From CAZSCF01 sp964547585 (GTDB taxonomy: Bacteria > Patescibacteriota > Minisyncoccia > Moranbacterales > UBA2206), in assembly GCA_964547585.1 (NCBI GenBank), contig CAZJOI010000018.1, forward strand, positions 1-15,821: DNA of 15,821 nt, written 5' to 3'. Under the pieces are notes generated by a model. It made no database searches, was not told where the DNA came from, and saw only the letters and a list, made by a program, of their open reading frames with translations. Positions within the stretch are counted from its first letter, which is position 1; each line of letters begins with the position of its first letter. Below, in pieces: positions 13,671-15,821 of the stretch. Position numbers and translations under genes: made by a program.

Positions 13671-13695
13671 AAAACCTTCAAATGAAGGTTTTTTT
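13671..13695 (+). terminator. Terminator between tgt and the RAYT gene
   Basis: AAAACCTTC and GAAGGTTTT pair perfectly over nine positions with an AAAT loop, followed by more T residues. The A-tract on the 5' side makes it usable on both strands. Confidence 0.8.
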
Positions 13696-13698
13696 GTC

Positions 13699-13726
13699 TT
13701 TTCAAATTTGTGAATTGTTGTATAAT
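13699..13726 (+). promoter_or_regulatory. Putative promoter of the RAYT gene
   Basis: A perfect TATAAT (13721-13726) with a weak TTTTCA (13699-13704) 16 bases upstream. The start near 13733 gives a leader of about 58 bases, and palindrome copy 2 would then be transcribed as a hairpin just before the start codon. Confidence 0.5.
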
Positions 13727-13757
13727 ATAAAAAACAAAAGTCTATAAAAATAAACCA

Positions 13758-13778
13758 CTTGGACATTCAATGTCCAAG
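13758..13778 (+). repeat. REP-like palindrome, copy 2
   Basis: Identical to copies 3 and 4. It ends 12 bases before the RAYT start codon, so in mRNA it would be a hairpin in the place where a ribosome binding site is expected. Confidence 0.85.
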
Positions 13779-13790
13779 TAAATTATCAAA

Positions 13791-14438
13791 ATGTCTAAAG
13801 CACAATTTGCTAATGATGAATATTATCATATATATAATCGCGGTGTTGATAAGAGAAAAGTTTTTTTGGATGCAAAAGATTATGAGAGATTTCTATTATC
13901 AATAAAAGAGTTTAATGTCATTGAACCAATTGGAAGTATTTTTGAAAATTCATTTAGGAAAAAAGATAGAACGGCAAACGCTCTTGGACATTCAATGTCC
14001 AAGTTGGTTGAAGTTATTTGTTATTGTTTAAATCCAAATCATTTTCACTTCATAATAAAACAAAAATCAGAAAAAGGCATTGAGAAATTTATGCAAAAAT
14101 TGGGGAATGGTTATACTAAGTATTTTAATCTGAAATATCAGAGGAACGGAGTGTTATTTCAAGGTAGGTATAAGGCTATCCACATCAGTTCCAATGAGTA
14201 TCTACTTTATTTATCTGCTTATGTAAACAGAAATAATTTCATTCATGGGTATTCTTCAGATGGTCGGTGGCCTTATACGAGTTATTTGGATTATATTAAT
14301 AAAAAGAATGGAGGCCTTTGTAATAAAGAAGTTATACTCGATCAATTTAAAAATACAAATGACTATAAAAAATTTGTCCATGCTAACGCAGTATATCTGA
14401 AAAGCAAAAAAGAAGAGGATAAGTTTTTATTGGAGTAA
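13791..14438 (+). CDS. REP-associated tyrosine transposase (RAYT, IS200/TnpA-like)
   Basis: A Y1-type HUH nuclease expected to nick and join single-stranded DNA at REP hairpins. The 215-residue product starts with the family segment ANDEYYHIYNRGVDKRKVFL, has the HUH motif HFH (residues 84-86) in CYCLNPNHFHFIIK, and a tyrosine helix GYTKYFNLKYQRNGVLFQGR in which Y108 or Y111 is the best candidate nucleophile (Y116 less so), then YKAIHI and a terminal helical region. Residues 65-71 (LGHSMSK) are the translation of palindrome copy 3 and sit just before the strand leading into the HUH motif. There is no Shine-Dalgarno sequence. All catalytic parts are present, so the protein may be active in spite of the insert. 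Confidence 0.93.
   Translation: MSKAQFANDEYYHIYNRGVDKRKVFLDAKDYERFLLSIKEFNVIEPIGSIFENSFRKKDRTANALGHSMSKLVEVICYCLNPNHFHFIIKQKSEKGIEKFMQKLGNGYTKYFNLKYQRNGVLFQGRYKAIHISSNEYLLYLSAYVNRNNFIHGYSSDGRWPYTSYLDYINKKNGGLCNKEVILDQFKNTNDYKKFVHANAVYLKSKKEEDKFLLE
13983..14003 (+). repeat. REP-like palindrome, copy 3, inside the RAYT reading frame
   Basis: Perfect copy in seven codons (LGHSMSK), in frame. Related proteins generally run from the N-terminal domain into the LVEVICYCL strand without it. Confidence 0.85.
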
Positions 14439-14451
14439 TAAATTTTTAACT

Positions 14452-14472
14452 CTTGGACATTCAATGTCCAAG
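14452..14472 (+). repeat. REP-like palindrome, copy 4
   Basis: Perfect copy in the 46-base gap after the RAYT gene and 12 bases before the start of the next gene, the same distance as copy 2 from its gene. It may end or attenuate the RAYT transcript, but no T-run follows. Confidence 0.85.
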
Positions 14473-14484
14473 TAAAATAAAAAA

Positions 14485-15821
14485 ATGAAGGAGGCACAAA
14501 AAAAGAGAATTATTTTTGTGATTGCAGTGGCTTTGGCATTTGGATTTTTTGCCAATGCCTCAGCTGAAACAGAAAGGTTTGATCCTTGCCAAGAAAAAAT
14601 TGGAATTTCTTGCGAAGACGCAAAAAATAATCTTAAATTGGAAAACATTTTGCAGCAGGTAGCTTTTTCCCAATCAAAGGAGAGTAATCTATTGAAGAGT
14701 AGTGTCGTAAGCAAGACAACTTCGGAATTTTCTGCTGCTGAATCCGATGATGGCATAGAATATGAAACTATCGACGGAATACCATATATGTTCATAACCA
14801 AAAGTCAGGAATGGACAACCAATAAGTCATTTTCGGAAATGCTGATTGTTATCAACCCAGGGGTAGAGTTAAAAATTAAGGAAGGGGGAATGTTGTATTT
14901 TGATAATGTATATTTGATTGTTGGTGGAAAATTTTTAGTCGAAGGCACCAAGGAGAAGCCTATTGTGATTGATTCGGGCGGTGAATTTTCTATTATGGCT
15001 GGGATGAGTGGTGAAGCTACTGGGAATGAGGAAATTGAAATGCATTACGCAGAAATAAGGAGTGGCGGGTTTATTCTAGATGGTCAGCCCTTTGGTGTCA
15101 TAAGTGCTGTGAATACGAAACTTATCTTGGATAACTGTAATATCCATGATAACCAAGTGGGAATTTTGGTGGCTAATGAAAATAGCGAGGAAATAAAAGT
15201 TAATCACACCAAGTTTTTTAATAACAGTATCTATGATGTTGTCGATTACAGTATGATGTTTTCAAGTAGTTCGAACTTTATTAATTTTCAATATAATTGG
15301 TGGGGAAATGGCGATGGTCCAGAAAAAGACGAGAGCGTAGAAAATTTAGACTGCGATCAATATCTGAAAGCTGGAGACAACGAGACATATGAACTTTGTA
15401 AAAAATATGAAAAAGTTTATGGATACAAAAAGCTTTTTGGTTGGGTAGATTTTTCCAATTGGTTTTCGTCGGAAGATTTTCGTGATCCGGTGATAATTAT
15501 TCCAGGGATAACCGGTTCTTGGGAGATAGAGGGAGAATGGAAACTTGATCCGATTTTGTTTACATATAACAATTTGATATCTTCTTTTGAGGAAAATGGC
15601 TACGAAAAAGACAAAAATCTTTTTGAATTTCCCTATGAGTGGCGTAATAGCAATACAATAACAGCCGAAACTTTGAAAAACAAAATAGATGAAATAAAAG
15701 AAAGAACTGGTATTCCGCGAGTCAATATTGTGGCGCATTCAATGGGTGGGCTAGTAGCGCGATACTATGTTGAAGGAGAAAATTACCAAAATGATGTTAA
15801 TCATTTAATAACACTTGGTAC
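14485..15821 (+). CDS. Secreted beta-helix plus LCAT/PGAP1-like lipase, 5' part (runs off the right edge)
   Basis: Predicted exported alpha/beta-hydrolase; substrate (lipid ester or similar) unknown. The visible 445 residues begin with a signal peptide (basic MKEAQKKRI, hydrophobic IFVIAVALAFGFFANASA, cleavage near ASA-ET). A right-handed beta-helix-like region follows: VINPGVELKIKEGGMLYFDN, KFLVEGTKEKPIVIDSGG, NCNIHDNQVGILVANE-type turns, closing with NWWGNGDGP, a common mark of such domains. After a linker rich in charged residues comes the hydrolase: oxyanion-type VIIIPGITGSW, EFPYEWRN, and the nucleophile elbow AHSMGG with S419. The catalytic acid and histidine lie beyond the window. A start at 14485 is the only one that keeps the signal peptide; an AAGGAGG just inside the gene seems coincidental. 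Palindrome copy 4 lies 12 bases upstream. Confidence 0.85.
   Translation, partial: MKEAQKKRIIFVIAVALAFGFFANASAETERFDPCQEKIGISCEDAKNNLKLENILQQVAFSQSKESNLLKSSVVSKTTSEFSAAESDDGIEYETIDGIPYMFITKSQEWTTNKSFSEMLIVINPGVELKIKEGGMLYFDNVYLIVGGKFLVEGTKEKPIVIDSGGEFSIMAGMSGEATGNEEIEMHYAEIRSGGFILDGQPFGVISAVNTKLILDNCNIHDNQVGILVANENSEEIKVNHTKFFNNSIYDVVDYSMMFSSSSNFINFQYNWWGNGDGPEKDESVENLDCDQYLKAGDNETYELCKKYEKVYGYKKLFGWVDFSNWFSSEDFRDPVIIIPGITGSWEIEGEWKLDPILFTYNNLISSFEENGYEKDKNLFEFPYEWRNSNTITAETLKNKIDEIKERTGIPRVNIVAHSMGGLVARYYVEGENYQNDVNHLITLG

Larger units (their letters stand above)
13612..14472 (+). mobile_element. REPtron-like unit: RAYT gene with four palindromes
   Basis: A REP-associated tyrosine transposase gene (13791-14438) is surrounded by a 21-bp palindrome: one inverted and one direct copy upstream, one inside the gene, one just downstream. 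The arrangement matches the known association of RAYT enzymes with REP palindromes in other bacteria. Whether the unit moves as a whole is unknown; no target duplication was seen at its borders. Confidence 0.7.

Noticed and set aside
14485..14494. AAGGAGG as a ribosome binding site for a later start of the lipase gene
   Set aside because: No ATG, GTG or TTG lies at suitable distance, and a later start would remove the basic head of the signal peptide.
14427..14801. Minus-strand open frame opposite the start of the secreted lipase gene
   Set aside because: The plus-strand frame has a signal peptide and clear domains; the opposite frame has none.

Overview
The window looks like a chromosomal stretch from a small-genome, AT-rich bacterium, most likely of the Candidate Phyla Radiation (Patescibacteria, Parcubacteria-like). 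This is inferred from base composition, short intergenic gaps, -10-like boxes placed almost on the start codons (a leaderless style), and many short palindromic elements embedded in frame in housekeeping genes. No marker gene here fixes the lineage.

Left arm (1-1333, minus strand): smpB, then the tmRNA gene ssrA, then the 5' part of infC (IF-3), which runs off the left edge. SmpB and tmRNA form the ribosome-rescue pair. infC has no ATG, GTG or TTG near its expected start and seems to use AUA (or AUU). Position 1494 starts a free-standing gene of unknown function with its own good promoter, a structured leader, a strong Shine-Dalgarno sequence and a textbook terminator.

Centre (2571-10423, plus strand): argS, probably leaderless; a GT4 glycosyltransferase followed closely by a membrane-anchored peptidoglycan amidase; ileS behind a T-box riboswitch whose layout resembles the compact actinobacterial ileS type; a 47-codon small gene; and recO. 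The T-box makes ileS the one gene here with a clear aminoacylation-sensing switch.

Right arm (10424-15821, plus strand): a single-pass membrane protein with DUF11-like repeats, a tRNA-guanine transglycosylase (tgt) with an unusual substrate loop, a REP-associated tyrosine transposase (RAYT) accompanied by four copies of a 21-bp palindrome (one inside its own reading frame), and the 5' part of a secreted protein joining a beta-helix to an LCAT-like lipase domain.

The most striking theme is the load of short palindromic or repetitive elements that have entered conserved genes without breaking the frame (argS, ileS, tgt, the RAYT gene) and that also appear in the T-box and between genes. The RAYT with its own palindromes is a plausible source for one of these families; the origin of the others is not visible here.
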